NCBI RefSeq assembly: GCF_000344615.1
Contig: NZ_KB467824.1
Location: 294,445 to 358,444 of the forward strand
Source: Janthinobacterium sp. CG3
GTDB taxonomy: Bacteria; Pseudomonadota; Gammaproteobacteria; Burkholderiales; Burkholderiaceae_D
Length of the DNA: 64,000 bases
Direction: 5' to 3'
Shown here: positions 45,814 through 54,339 of the stretch, one piece after another
Position numbering within the stretch: position 1 is the stretch's first letter
How the letters are laid out: every line of letters starts with the position of its first letter
The notes under the pieces: model-generated
What the model was told of the DNA's origin: nothing
What the model saw: the letters and a program-made list of their open reading frames with translations, nothing else
Database searches by the model: none
Program-made: the position numbers and the translations under genes

Positions 45814-46232
45814 AAATGTGCGGCTTTCTAGAGGGGGGTGGCGGCCTGGCTCTGGCGGGAAGCCGGAAGCAAAGGGTAATATTGGTTTTATTTAAAAGAT
45901 AACATCGCCCTGCGGCCCGGCCGTTCTTCAAGCGACGAGATTCGTTCTTCAGGCGACAGATTGGATCGTCCGGTATGGTGCCGCGGGAATATGACGTCTT
46001 GATGAATCCAGCTCGGCCAGCCCTCGACATAGCTCGGCTGGCAGGCGAAAACCGCAGTTCGTCGCATTCGGACGGGACCGGGCGCCGCCCGAGCTTAGAG
46101 TGGGGGCATAGTAAGGCGCATGCATGAGTTGCTCAAAAGCACATTAAAATGCTAAAGTGGCCACGCTGGCCGATGGCGCGAGCGGCTTGGCCGGTAGCTG
46201 CCAGCGGAAAATAAAACCATAACAGGGATCGG
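45814..46232. promoter_or_regulatory. Divergent intergenic region with a 21-bp tandem repeat
   Basis: 419 bp without a supported gene, between the leftward GDPD gene and the rightward GIN-domain gene. GTTCTTCAAGCGACGAGATTC at 45923-45943 is followed directly by GTTCTTCAGGCGACAGATT, an imperfect direct repeat with 21-bp period (two helical turns), which could bind a regulator dimer. An AGGGATC ribosome-site region precedes 46233. Confidence 0.4.
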
Positions 46233-46997
46233 ATGAGGAAAATACTTCAGCTTGGACTGGCCGTGGTGGCCGCCATTGCCATTGCGCGCGGCGCCGGCGC
46301 CGACGAGTTGCTCAGTGAGTCGCGGCCGGTGAGCGCGCGCGTCGAGCGAGTCAAGCTCGACGGCGCTGTCAGCATCCGGCTGCGCCAGGGCAGTGCGGCG
46401 TCGCTGACCATCTTCGCCGAGAAGCGTCTGCTGTCAAAAGTCACCACCGTGCAAGCCGGCGACACGCTGCATATCGCCAGCGAGGGCGGCGCTTTCAAAT
46501 TCATCGGCAACAACCTGGTGCGCGTCGACGTGGTCCTGCCGGCGCTGCGCCAGCTGAGTTCGGAGGGCTTGGGCACCAGCGATGTGAGCGGCTTCACCGG
46601 GGACGAGCTGAGCCTGTCGCTGGACGGCGCGGGCACGATGAAGGTCGTGGGTGATTACAAGAAGCTGAGCGCCAGTCTGGGCGGCGTCGGCAGCATGCAG
46701 ATCTGGGTCAACGACAACGACCGCGCCGACGTGGATTTGCGTGGTGCCGGTTACGTTACCTTGGGCGGTCGCAGCAAGGCGCTGAAGGCGAGCATGGGCG
46801 GCCTGGGTAGCTTGAACGCCCAGCAGTTTCAAGTTGAAAACGTGACGTTGGAATTGAGCGGCCTGGGCAACGCCACCGTGAACGCCAGGCAAAACGCCAC
46901 GCTGAGCTTGAGCGGACTCGGTTCGGTCACGGTGTTTGGCCGGCCGCAGGGACGCAATGTCAGCGTCGACGGCCTGGGCAAGGTAAGCTGGAAGTAA
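46233..46997 (+). CDS. GIN-domain (DUF2807) exported protein
   Basis: 254 residues. Signal peptide at residues 1-23. The rest is a repetitive right-handed beta-solenoid-like GIN (head GIN) domain: LSSEGLGTSDVSGFTGDELS, SLDGAGTMKVVGDYKKLSAS, LGGVGSMQIWVNDNDRADVD and further units each with a G-x-G turn. The protein is probably periplasmic or surface exposed; function of the family is unknown. It is followed by the quinone oxidoreductase gene after 78 bp, with no clear operon link. Confidence 0.85.
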   Translation: MRKILQLGLAVVAAIAIARGAGADELLSESRPVSARVERVKLDGAVSIRLRQGSAASLTIFAEKRLLSKVTTVQAGDTLHIASEGGAFKFIGNNLVRVDVVLPALRQLSSEGLGTSDVSGFTGDELSLSLDGAGTMKVVGDYKKLSASLGGVGSMQIWVNDNDRADVDLRGAGYVTLGGRSKALKASMGGLGSLNAQQFQVENVTLELSGLGNATVNARQNATLSLSGLGSVTVFGRPQGRNVSVDGLGKVSWK

Positions 46998-47075
46998 GTA
47001 CCCCGTCGCCGCGGCGCGCGACGCGCCCGGCGCCGCTGTCGTACAATCGCCCTTTCAATCCGAGGGACTCCAGCC

Positions 47076-48056
47076 ATGCGCGCAATCGAAATCAGCCAGC
47101 CCGGCCCAGCCGATGTTTTACGACTTGCCGAGCGGCCAGTTCCGACACTCAAGCCGGGCGAGCTGCTGATCAAAGTGCACGCGGCCGGCATCAACCGGCC
47201 CGACGTGTTCCAGCGCCTGGGCCAGTACGCGCCGCCGCCGGGCGCCTCCGATTTGCCGGGCCTGGAGGTGGCAGGCGAAGTCGTCGGCGGCGACCTGGCG
47301 GGCACGCCGTTCCAGCTGGGCGACATGGTGTGCGCCTTGGTGCAGGGCGGCGGTTACGCCGAATATTGCGCCGCGCCGTACCAGCAGTGCCTGCCGATGC
47401 CGGAGGGCTTGAGCGCGCTGGAGGCGGCCGCGTTGCCGGAGAATTATTTCACGGTCTGGAGCAATGTCTTCGACCGCGCCGGTTTGACCGCCGGCGAAAC
47501 GCTGCTGGTGCAGGGCGGCTCGTCCGGCATCGGCGTGACGGCGATCCAGATCGCCGCGGCGCTCGGCCACCGCGTCTTCGCGACCGCCGGCAGCGACGAC
47601 AAATGCCGCGCCTGCGAAGCGCTGGGCGCCGAGCGCGCCATCAATTACCGCGCCGAGGATTTTGCCGAGTCGGCCAAGGCGCTGACGGGCGGGCGCGGCG
47701 TCGACGTGATCCTCGACATGGTCGGCGGCGACTATTTGCAGCGCGAAATCAGTTGCCTGGCCGACGATGGCCGCATCGCCCTGATCGCTTTGCTGGGCGG
47801 CGCCAAGGCGAACATCGACCTGGGCCAGGTGCTGCGCCGGCGCCTGACCATCAGCGGCTCGACGCTGCGGCCGCGCCCGGTCGCCTTCAAGGCCGCCATC
47901 GCGGCGCAGTTGCGCGCCACGGTCTGGCCTTTGCTGGAGGCGGGCAGGATTAAGCCGGTGATTTACCAGACGTTCCCGCTGGCGCAGGCGGCCCAGGCGC
48001 ACGCGCTGATGGAGAGCAGCGCCCACGTCGGCAAAATCATGTTGCAAGTTATCTAA
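47076..48056 (+). CDS. NAD(P)H quinone oxidoreductase, zinc-free MDR (PIG3/QOR-type)
   Basis: 326 residues. Medium-chain dehydrogenase/reductase without the zinc cysteines. The N-terminal catalytic domain has HAAGINRPDVFQRLGQYAPP and PGASDLPGLEVAGEVVGG. The Rossmann nucleotide motif is VQGGSSGIGVTAIQIAAALG near residue 148 (AxxGxG family form), with NYRAEDFAE and GGRGVDVILDMVGGDYL following; these match the PIG3 subgroup. It reduces quinones with NADPH. It precedes tpiA by 74 bp, but a good tpiA promoter is present in between. Confidence 0.92.
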   Translation: MRAIEISQPGPADVLRLAERPVPTLKPGELLIKVHAAGINRPDVFQRLGQYAPPPGASDLPGLEVAGEVVGGDLAGTPFQLGDMVCALVQGGGYAEYCAAPYQQCLPMPEGLSALEAAALPENYFTVWSNVFDRAGLTAGETLLVQGGSSGIGVTAIQIAAALGHRVFATAGSDDKCRACEALGAERAINYRAEDFAESAKALTGGRGVDVILDMVGGDYLQREISCLADDGRIALIALLGGAKANIDLGQVLRRRLTISGSTLRPRPVAFKAAIAAQLRATVWPLLEAGRIKPVIYQTFPLAQAAQAHALMESSAHVGKIMLQVI

Positions 48057-48074
48057 GCTTTCGCGCCCGCTTGT

Positions 48075-48104
48075 TTGACCGCCGTTGGCGGGGCGCGTTA
48101 AAAT
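48075..48104 (+). promoter_or_regulatory. Sigma-70 promoter of tpiA
   Basis: TTGACC (48075-48080) and TAAAAT (48099-48104) are separated by 18 bp, giving a start about 20 bp upstream of the tpiA ATG. It would drive tpiA-secG. Confidence 0.65.
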
Positions 48105-48130
48105 AGCGGGTTAATAGAATTTAGGCTAAT

Positions 48131-48880
48131 ATGCGTCGCAAACTCGTTGTCGGAAACTGGAAGATGAACGGCACCCGCACCGCAAATTCGGTGTTGCTGT
48201 CGGGGGTGGTCGCTGGCTTGACGCCGGCTGGCGCCGCGTGCGCCGTGTGCGTGCCGGCGCCGTACCTGGCGCAATGCGAAGCCGAGCTGTCCGGCTCGCC
48301 GCTGGCTTGGGGGGCGCAAGACATGTCGGCCCACGCCAACGGCGCCTACACCGGCGAAGTGGCCGCCGGCATGCTGCTCGATTTCGCTTGCAGCTACGTC
48401 ATCCTCGGCCACTCCGAGCGGCGCGCCTACCACGCCGAAAGCGACCAGTTGGTGGCGCGGAAAACCGTGGCCGCGCTGGCCGCCGGCCTGACCCCGATCG
48501 TTTGCATCGGCGAAACGCTGGAGCAGCGCGAAGCCGGCCAGACCGACGCCGTGGTTGGCCAGCAACTGGGCACCGTGCTCGACGCGATCGGCGCCGACGA
48601 CGTCGCCAGGATCGTGCTCGCATACGAGCCGGTCTGGGCGATTGGCACCGGCAAGACCGCCACCCCGCAGATGGCGCAAGACGTGCACCAGGTGTTGCGC
48701 GCGCAGGTGGCGAAAAAGAATGCAGTAGCGGCGGCCGGCGTACAGATTCTGTACGGCGGCAGCATGAAGCCGGACAACGCGAAAGAATTGATGGCGATGC
48801 CGGATATCGATGGCGGTTTGATCGGCGGGGCGGCATTGAAGGCGGCAGATTTCCTGGCTATTATTCGCGCCGCCGATTGA
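48131..48880 (+). CDS. tpiA: Triosephosphate isomerase
   Basis: 249 residues, standard length. Active-site segments: [11 protein letters not shown] (Asn, Lys), [16 protein letters not shown] (catalytic His), and [20 protein letters not shown] (catalytic Glu and the flexible loop 6). [12 protein letters not shown] and [16 protein letters not shown] close the barrel and bind phosphate. It interconverts dihydroxyacetone phosphate and glyceraldehyde 3-phosphate. Next gene is secG, 29 bp on, as usual in this lineage. Confidence 0.97.
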   Translation: MRRKLVVGNWKMNGTRTANSVLLSGVVAGLTPAGAACAVCVPAPYLAQCEAELSGSPLAWGAQDMSAHANGAYTGEVAAGMLLDFACSYVILGHSERRAYHAESDQLVARKTVAALAAGLTPIVCIGETLEQREAGQTDAVVGQQLGTVLDAIGADDVARIVLAYEPVWAIGTGKTATPQMAQDVHQVLRAQVAKKNAVAAAGVQILYGGSMKPDNAKELMAMPDIDGGLIGGAALKAADFLAIIRAAD

Positions 48881-48909
48881 GTTAAATTTAAACAGAGAAT
48901 GGAATAAAC

Positions 48910-49314
48910 ATGTTGTTCAATTTGGTTGTAGTTGTGCAGGTATTGTCGGCTTTGGCCATTATCGCTTTGGTGTTGCTGCAACATGGTAAGGGTGCCGATA
49001 TGGGCGCCGCCTTCGGTTCCGGTGCTTCGGGTAGTTTGTTCGGCGCCACCGGCTCGTCGAACTTCATGTCCAAGTCGACGGGTGTGGCGGCGGCGATTTT
49101 CTTCAGCGCCACCCTGGGCTTGTCGTACATGTCGAGCAACCGCACCGCGGCGGTCGGCAACAGCGTCATGGAGCGGGCCGTGAAGACCGCGCCGGTCTCG
49201 GGTTCGGCAGCGATCCCGACCACCGCTCCGGTCGCGCCAGCGCCCGCCGCGGCGGTCCCGGCGCCGGCCCCCGTCGCACCGTCGAGCGCGCCGGCGACGC
49301 AGATTCCGAAGTAA
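48910..49314 (+). CDS. secG: Preprotein translocase subunit SecG
   Basis: 134 residues. Two membrane helices: residues 3-24 (LVVVVQVLSALAIIALVLLQ) and about 55-75, flanking the conserved loop GKGADMGAAFGSGASGSLFG. The last 50 residues are an Ala/Pro-rich tail, longer than in E. coli SecG (110 residues) and common in Burkholderiales. It is part of the SecYEG channel in the inner membrane. Located between tpiA and tRNA-Leu. Confidence 0.95.
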   Translation: MLFNLVVVVQVLSALAIIALVLLQHGKGADMGAAFGSGASGSLFGATGSSNFMSKSTGVAAAIFFSATLGLSYMSSNRTAAVGNSVMERAVKTAPVSGSAAIPTTAPVAPAPAAAVPAPAPVAPSSAPATQIPK

Positions 49315-49328
49315 TGCCGCCGCTCGCA

Positions 49329-49408
49329 AGCAGTAGCGGACAGTGGCGGGCAGTAGCGGGCGGTAATCGGCTGTGGCCGGCAGTAACAGCGTAGCAAACA
49401 GTAGCGAG
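49329..49408. repeat. Degenerate tandem CAGTAGCGG repeats
   Basis: Just after secG, units such as GCAGTAGCGGAC, GCAGTAGCGGGC, GGCAGTAACAGC and ACAGTAGCGAGC recur about every 10-20 bases. They look like an imperfect slippage-type repeat. No gene or T-tract terminator is seen in the 264 bp between secG and the tRNA apart from these. Confidence 0.5.
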
Positions 49409-49537
49409 CCCGCGAGCCAGCGCAGTATGCGAGCGGCAATCTGCCCATTGTTTTGGCAGCCCAGGCTGAAAAGACGGTGTGGCGGAAGCGGGTGTAGAGA
49501 TTTATCGTATTTCTTCTTGTTTTGCTGAAATTGAGTA

Positions 49538-49566
49538 TTAACAAAATGCGCAAGTCGCTGTAGAAT
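49538..49566 (+). promoter_or_regulatory. Promoter of tRNA-Leu
   Basis: TTAACA (49538-49543) and TAGAAT (49561-49566) with a 17-bp spacer lie directly ahead of the tRNA; transcription would begin about 6 bases before its first base. Confidence 0.6.
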
Positions 49567-49578
49567 ACGGGCCTTACC

Positions 49579-49663
49579 GCCGACGTGGTGAAATTGGTAG
49601 ACACGCTATCTTGAGGGGGTAGTGGCGAAAGCTGTACGAGTTCGAGTCTCGTCGTCGGCACCA
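49579..49663 (+). tRNA. tRNA-Leu (anticodon GAG)
   Basis: 85 bases including the encoded CCA end. Acceptor arms GCCGACG and CGTCGGC pair perfectly, followed by ACCA. The D arm (TGGTGAAATTGGTAGACAC), anticodon loop CTTGAGG with anticodon GAG (reads CUC/CUU leucine codons), a long class II variable arm, and the T-arm GTTCGAGTC are all present. Its place between secG and nuoA is conserved in Burkholderiales. Confidence 0.97.
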
Positions 49664-49671
49664 GAAATTAG

Positions 49672-49706
49672 AAGCCAGCAAGGGCTGTGCCTGAGCTGGC
49701 TTTTTT
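49672..49706 (+). terminator. Rho-independent terminator after tRNA-Leu
   Basis: AAGCCAGC (49672-49679) and GCTGGCTT (49695-49702) pair perfectly and run into a T tract, 8 bases after the tRNA. Confidence 0.85.
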
Positions 49707-49825
49707 ACGAGGATAATTGTCGTTCGATCCTGGTCCAAGCTTAGATTAGGGTCGCAACGTTAAGTGTCCCGCAGTCCAACGCGGTTTCCTCATTTAACCG
49801 ATCGTTCAACATAAGCTCATCAATC

Positions 49826-50185
49826 GTGAACCTCGAAAATTATTTCCCCGTCCTGTTGTTTATCCTCGTCGGTCTCGGCGTGGGTATCGTCCCGCAAGTG
49901 CTGGGTCGCCTCTTGGCTCCCAACAATCCTGATGTAGCTAAACTGTCCCCGTATGAGTGCGGCTTCGAAGCTTTCGAAGATGCGCGCATGAAGTTCGACG
50001 TCCGCTACTATCTGGTCGCAATTCTCTTTATTTTGTTCGATCTGGAAACGGCGTTCTTCTTCCCGTGGGGCGTGGCAATGCGCGACCTCGGTTGGGCCGG
50101 TTTCGTTACGATGATGGTGTTCATCGCTGAATTCGTGGTCGGATTTTGGTATATCTGGAAGAAAGGTGCCCTTGATTGGGAATAA
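49826..50185 (+). CDS. nuoA: NADH-quinone oxidoreductase subunit A
   Basis: 119 residues, three membrane helices (about residues 7-28, 62-83, 89-110). The NuoA hallmark [20 protein letters not shown] sits in the loop after helix 1, and [19 protein letters not shown] in helix 2 with its conserved acidic residues. Inner-membrane subunit at the junction of the peripheral and membrane arms of complex I. First gene of the 14-gene nuo operon. Confidence 0.97.
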   Translation: MNLENYFPVLLFILVGLGVGIVPQVLGRLLAPNNPDVAKLSPYECGFEAFEDARMKFDVRYYLVAILFILFDLETAFFFPWGVAMRDLGWAGFVTMMVFIAEFVVGFWYIWKKGALDWE

Positions 50186-50188
50186 GCC

Positions 50189-50665
50189 ATGTCTATTGAA
50201 GGCGTATTAAACGAAGGTTTCATCACCACCACGGCCGACAAGCTGATCAACTGGGCACGCACCGGGTCCATGTACCCGATGTCGTTCGGTCTGGCTTGCT
50301 GCGCGGTGGAGATGATGCATGCAGGTGCCGCACGTTACGATCTCGAACGTTTCGGTTTCATGTTCCGCCCGTCGCCGCGTCAGTCCGACGTGATGATCGT
50401 GGCCGGCACGCTGTGCAACAAGATGGCGCCGGCGCTGCGTAAGGTCTACGACCAGATGCCGGAGCCGCGCTGGGTGATTTCGATGGGCTCGTGCGCCAAC
50501 GGCGGCGGCTACTATCACTATTCCTACTCTGTGGTGCGCGGTTGCGACCGCATCGTACCGGTCGACGTCTATGTGCCAGGCTGCCCGCCGACGGCGGAAG
50601 CGCTGCTGTACGGCATCTTGCAACTGCATAACAAGATCAAACGCACCAACACGATCGCACGCTAA
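50189..50665 (+). CDS. nuoB: NADH-quinone oxidoreductase subunit B (N2 cluster)
   Basis: 158 residues. Four cysteines bind [4Fe-4S] cluster N2: the CC pair in [15 protein letters not shown], Cys in [25 protein letters not shown], and Cys in [19 protein letters not shown]. It hands electrons to quinone at the interface with NuoD and NuoH. Starts 3 bases after nuoA. Confidence 0.97.
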   Translation: MSIEGVLNEGFITTTADKLINWARTGSMYPMSFGLACCAVEMMHAGAARYDLERFGFMFRPSPRQSDVMIVAGTLCNKMAPALRKVYDQMPEPRWVISMGSCANGGGYYHYSYSVVRGCDRIVPVDVYVPGCPPTAEALLYGILQLHNKIKRTNTIAR

Positions 50666-50681
50666 CCGGCAGCTTTTTACT

Positions 50682-51275
50682 ATGACAACAAAATTAGAAG
50701 CCTTGGAAATCGCTTTGCGCGCTGCGCTGGGCGAGCGCGCAAGCATCACCGTCGCGCTGGGTGAAGTTACCCTGGTGCTGAAGTCGGCTGATTACCTGGA
50801 AGCGATGCAAACGCTGCGCGACGACGCAGCTTTGCATTTTGAGCAGTTGATTGACTTGTGCGGCGTCGACTACCAAACCTATGGCGAAGGCACATGGGAT
50901 GGTTTGCGTTTCGCCGCCGTTACCCACCTGATGTCGGTCAAGCACAACTGGCGCTTGCGCGTGCGCGTGTTCGCGCCCGACGACGACATGCCGCTGGTGG
51001 CCTCGATCGTCGGCGTCTGGCGCGCCGCCAACTGGTTCGAGCGCGAAGCGTTCGACCTGTACGGTATCCTGTTCGACGGCCACAACGACTTGCGCCGCCT
51101 GCTGACCGACTACGGTTTCATCGGCCATCCGTTCCGCAAGGACTTCCCGGTCTCCGGCTATGTCGAGATGCGCTACGATCCCGAGCAAAAGCGCGTGATC
51201 TACCAGCCCGTGACGATCGAGCCGCGGGAAAACGTGCCGCGTGTGATCCGCGAAGAACATTACGGGATGAAATAA
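50682..51275 (+). CDS. nuoC: NADH-quinone oxidoreductase subunit C
   Basis: 197 residues from the ATG at 50682 ([12 protein letters not shown]); an upstream in-frame extension overlaps nuoB and is not used. The 30-kDa subunit signature ERLAFDLYGI-type block appears as [20 protein letters not shown], followed by [20 protein letters not shown]. It is part of the peripheral arm and separate from NuoD here, unlike the fused NuoCD of E. coli. Its stop overlaps the nuoD start by one base. Confidence 0.96.
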   Translation: MTTKLEALEIALRAALGERASITVALGEVTLVLKSADYLEAMQTLRDDAALHFEQLIDLCGVDYQTYGEGTWDGLRFAAVTHLMSVKHNWRLRVRVFAPDDDMPLVASIVGVWRAANWFEREAFDLYGILFDGHNDLRRLLTDYGFIGHPFRKDFPVSGYVEMRYDPEQKRVIYQPVTIEPRENVPRVIREEHYGMK

Positions 51276-52528
51276 TGGCTGAAATTAAGAATTACACCCT
51301 CAACTTTGGTCCCCAGCATCCCGCGGCCCATGGCGTGTTGCGCCTGGTGCTGGAGCTGGACGGCGAAGTGATCCAGCGCGCCGACCCGCATATCGGTCTG
51401 CTGCACCGCGCCACCGAAAAGCTGGCGGAGCAAAAGACCTATCTGCAATCGGTGCCGTACATGGACCGTCTCGACTACGTGTCGATGATGTGCAACGAGC
51501 ACGCCTACGTGATGGCGATTGAAAAGCTGCTGCAGCTGGACGTGCCGCTGCGCGCGCAATACATCCGCGTCATGTTCGACGAGATCACGCGCCTGCTGAA
51601 CCACCTGCTGTGGCTGGGCGCGCACGCGCTCGACGTCGGCGCGATGGGTCCGTTCCTGTACGCCTTCCGCGACCGCGAAGACTTGATGGATTGCTACGAG
51701 GCTGTCTCCGGCGCCCGTATGCACGCCGCCTATTACCGCCCGGGCGGGGTCTACCGCGACCTGCCGGACGCGATGCCGCAGCACAAGGCCTCGATCATCC
51801 GCAACGCCAAGGCGATTTCGCAGTTGAACGAGAACCGCCAGGGTTCGCTGCTGGACTTCATCGAAGACTTCACCCGCCGTTTCCCGACCTATGTCGACGA
51901 ATACGAAACGCTGCTGACCGACAACCGCATCTGGAAACAGCGCACCGTCGGCATCGGCGTGGTCTCGCCGGAAGCGGCGCTGGCGATGGGCTTCACCGGC
52001 GCCATGTTGCGCGGTTCGGGCGTCGAATGGGATCTGCGCAAGAAGCAGCCCTACGAAGTCTACGACCTGATGGATTTCGATATTCCGGTCGGCACCAACG
52101 GCGATTGCTACGACCGCTACCTGGTGCGCATCGAGGAAATGCGCCAGTCCAACCGCATCATCAAACAATGCGTGGAATGGCTGCGCAACAACCCGGGTCC
52201 GGTTATGACCGACAACCGCAAGGTGGCGCCTCCGGGCCGCGTCGACATGAAAACCAATATGGAATCGCTGATTCACCACTTCAAACTGTTCACCGAAGGC
52301 TTCCACGTGCCGCCTGGCGAAGCGTACAGCGCGGTGGAGCATCCGAAGGGCGAATTCGGTATCTACCTGGTCTCGGACGGCGCCAACAAGCCGTACCGGA
52401 TGAAGATTCGTGCCCCCGGCTATGCGCATCTGCAGGGTCTGGATGAAATGGCGCGCGGGCACATGATTGCCGACGCGGTCACGATTATTGGTACACAAGA
52501 TATCGTCTTCGGCGAAATCGACAGATAA
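51275..52528 (+). CDS. nuoD: NADH-quinone oxidoreductase subunit D
   Basis: 417 residues from the ATG at 51275 (TAATG overlap with nuoC). The 49-kDa subunit shows [20 protein letters not shown] with the quinone-site His pair, then [40 protein letters not shown] and the C-terminal DIVFGEIDR. It is related to the large subunit of NiFe hydrogenases and forms the quinone cavity with NuoB. Confidence 0.97.
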   Translation: MAEIKNYTLNFGPQHPAAHGVLRLVLELDGEVIQRADPHIGLLHRATEKLAEQKTYLQSVPYMDRLDYVSMMCNEHAYVMAIEKLLQLDVPLRAQYIRVMFDEITRLLNHLLWLGAHALDVGAMGPFLYAFRDREDLMDCYEAVSGARMHAAYYRPGGVYRDLPDAMPQHKASIIRNAKAISQLNENRQGSLLDFIEDFTRRFPTYVDEYETLLTDNRIWKQRTVGIGVVSPEAALAMGFTGAMLRGSGVEWDLRKKQPYEVYDLMDFDIPVGTNGDCYDRYLVRIEEMRQSNRIIKQCVEWLRNNPGPVMTDNRKVAPPGRVDMKTNMESLIHHFKLFTEGFHVPPGEAYSAVEHPKGEFGIYLVSDGANKPYRMKIRAPGYAHLQGLDEMARGHMIADAVTIIGTQDIVFGEIDR

Positions 52529-52545
52529 GTCCTAGAGGCATACAC

Positions 52546-53025
52546 ATGTTGTTATCAGAGCAGTCATACAAAAAAATCGACCGCGAGTTGGCCAAGTATC
52601 CGGCCGACCAGCGTCAGTCGGCCGTCATGGCCGCGCTCGCCATTGCCCAGGACGAACTGGGCTGGCTGGCGCCGGAAACCATGCAGGTCCTGGCCGATTA
52701 CATCGGCATGCCGGCCATTGCCGTGCAAGAAGTCGCCACGTTTTACAATATGTACAACACCAAGCCGGTCGGTAAGTACAAGATCTCGGTCTGCACCAAC
52801 CTGCCGTGCGCCTTGTCGGGCGGCGAGCGCGCCGCCCAGCACCTGAAAGCCAAGCTCGGCATCGACTACCGCGAAACCTCGGCCGACGGCCAGTTCACGC
52901 TGGTCGAAGGCGAGTGCATGGGCGCGTGCGGCGACGCACCGGTCATGCTGGTGAATAACAAGCGCATGTGCAGCTGGATGTCGAACGACAAGATCGACGC
53001 TTTGGTCGAGGAACTTAAGAAATGA
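52546..53025 (+). CDS. nuoE: NADH-quinone oxidoreductase subunit E (N1a cluster)
   Basis: 159 residues. Thioredoxin-like [2Fe-2S] protein; the four ligands are in [12 protein letters not shown]-type and [14 protein letters not shown] segments (C-x4-C and C-x3-C). [19 protein letters not shown] is the family's helical block. It sits next to NuoF in the NADH-oxidising tip. Its stop overlaps the nuoF start (ATGA at 53022-53025). Confidence 0.97.
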   Translation: MLLSEQSYKKIDRELAKYPADQRQSAVMAALAIAQDELGWLAPETMQVLADYIGMPAIAVQEVATFYNMYNTKPVGKYKISVCTNLPCALSGGERAAQHLKAKLGIDYRETSADGQFTLVEGECMGACGDAPVMLVNNKRMCSWMSNDKIDALVEELKK

Positions 53026-54317
53026 CGTCACTCCATAATCGGCATATCGATCCATTGATCCTGAAGGGTCTGGACGGCAAGAACTGGCACCTGGAAGACT
53101 ACGTCGCCCGCGGCGGCTACAGCGCGCTGCGCCGCATCCTCGACGAGAAAATCACGCCCGAGCAGATCATCGCCGACTTGAAGGCGTCGTCGTTGCGCGG
53201 CCGCGGCGGCGCGGGTTTCCCGACCGGCTTGAAGTGGAGCTTCATGCCGCGCCAGTTCCCGGGCCAGAAATACCTGGTCTGCAATACAGATGAAGGCGAA
53301 CCCGGCACTTTCAAGGACCGCGACATCATTCGTTACAATCCGCACGCCTTGATCGAAGGCATGGCGATTGGCGCCTACGCGATGGGCATCACGGTCGGCT
53401 ACAACTATATCCACGGTGAAATCTTCGCCGAGTACGACCGCTTCGAGGAAGCGCTGGAAGAGGCGCGCGCCGCCGGTTTCCTTGGCGACAAGATCATGGG
53501 CAGCGAATTCTCGTTCCAGTTGCACGCCCACCACGGCTACGGCGCCTACATCTGCGGCGAAGAAACCGCGCTGCTCGAATCGCTGGAAGGCAAAAAAGGC
53601 CAGCCGCGCTTCAAGCCGCCGTTCCCGGCCTCGTTCGGCCTGTACGGCAAGCCCACCACCATCAACAACACCGAGACCTTCGCGGCGGTGCCGTTCGTGC
53701 TCAACATCGGCCCGGAGAAATACCTGGCGATGGGCCGGCCGAACAACGGCGGCAGCAAGATCTTCTCGATCTCCGGCGACGTCGAACTGCCGGGCAATTA
53801 CGAAGTGCCGCTCGGCACGTCGTTTGCCAAGCTGCTGGAGCTGGCCGGCGGCATGCGCGGCGGCAAAAAGATCAAGGCCGTGATCCCGGGCGGCTCGTCC
53901 GCCCCGGTGATCCGCGGCGACGTCATGATGAACACCGACCTGGACTACGACTCGATCGCCAAGGCCGGTTCGATGCTCGGTTCGGGCGCCGTTATCGTCA
54001 TGGACGAAACCCGCTGCATGGTCAAGGCGCTCGAGCGTCTGTCCTACTTCTATTTTGAAGAGTCCTGCGGCCAGTGCACCCCTTGCCGCGAAGGCACGGG
54101 TTGGATGTACCGCATGGTCCACCGTATCGAGCAGGGCCAGGGCCGGCCTGACGATCTGGACATGCTGAACTCGATCGCCGACAACATCCAGGGCCGCACC
54201 ATTTGCGCGCTGGGCGACGCGGCGGCGATGCCGGTACGGGCCTTCATTAAGAATTTCCGTGAAGAATTTGAATATCACATCGAGCACAAGCATTGCTTAG
54301 TGCCCGCTTACATCTAA
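53022..54317 (+). CDS. nuoF: NADH-quinone oxidoreductase subunit F (FMN/NADH site)
   Basis: 431 residues. The NADH/FMN site is in [20 protein letters not shown] (glycine-rich loop) and [40 protein letters not shown] is the second block. The [4Fe-4S] cluster N3 ligands are in [17 protein letters not shown] plus a later Cys in [14 protein letters not shown]. It takes the hydride from NADH. Nested between nuoE (overlap) and nuoG. Confidence 0.97.
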   Translation: MTSLHNRHIDPLILKGLDGKNWHLEDYVARGGYSALRRILDEKITPEQIIADLKASSLRGRGGAGFPTGLKWSFMPRQFPGQKYLVCNTDEGEPGTFKDRDIIRYNPHALIEGMAIGAYAMGITVGYNYIHGEIFAEYDRFEEALEEARAAGFLGDKIMGSEFSFQLHAHHGYGAYICGEETALLESLEGKKGQPRFKPPFPASFGLYGKPTTINNTETFAAVPFVLNIGPEKYLAMGRPNNGGSKIFSISGDVELPGNYEVPLGTSFAKLLELAGGMRGGKKIKAVIPGGSSAPVIRGDVMMNTDLDYDSIAKAGSMLGSGAVIVMDETRCMVKALERLSYFYFEESCGQCTPCREGTGWMYRMVHRIEQGQGRPDDLDMLNSIADNIQGRTICALGDAAAMPVRAFIKNFREEFEYHIEHKHCLVPAYI

Positions 54318-54339
54318 GCTGCGTCAGGTAACGATCACC

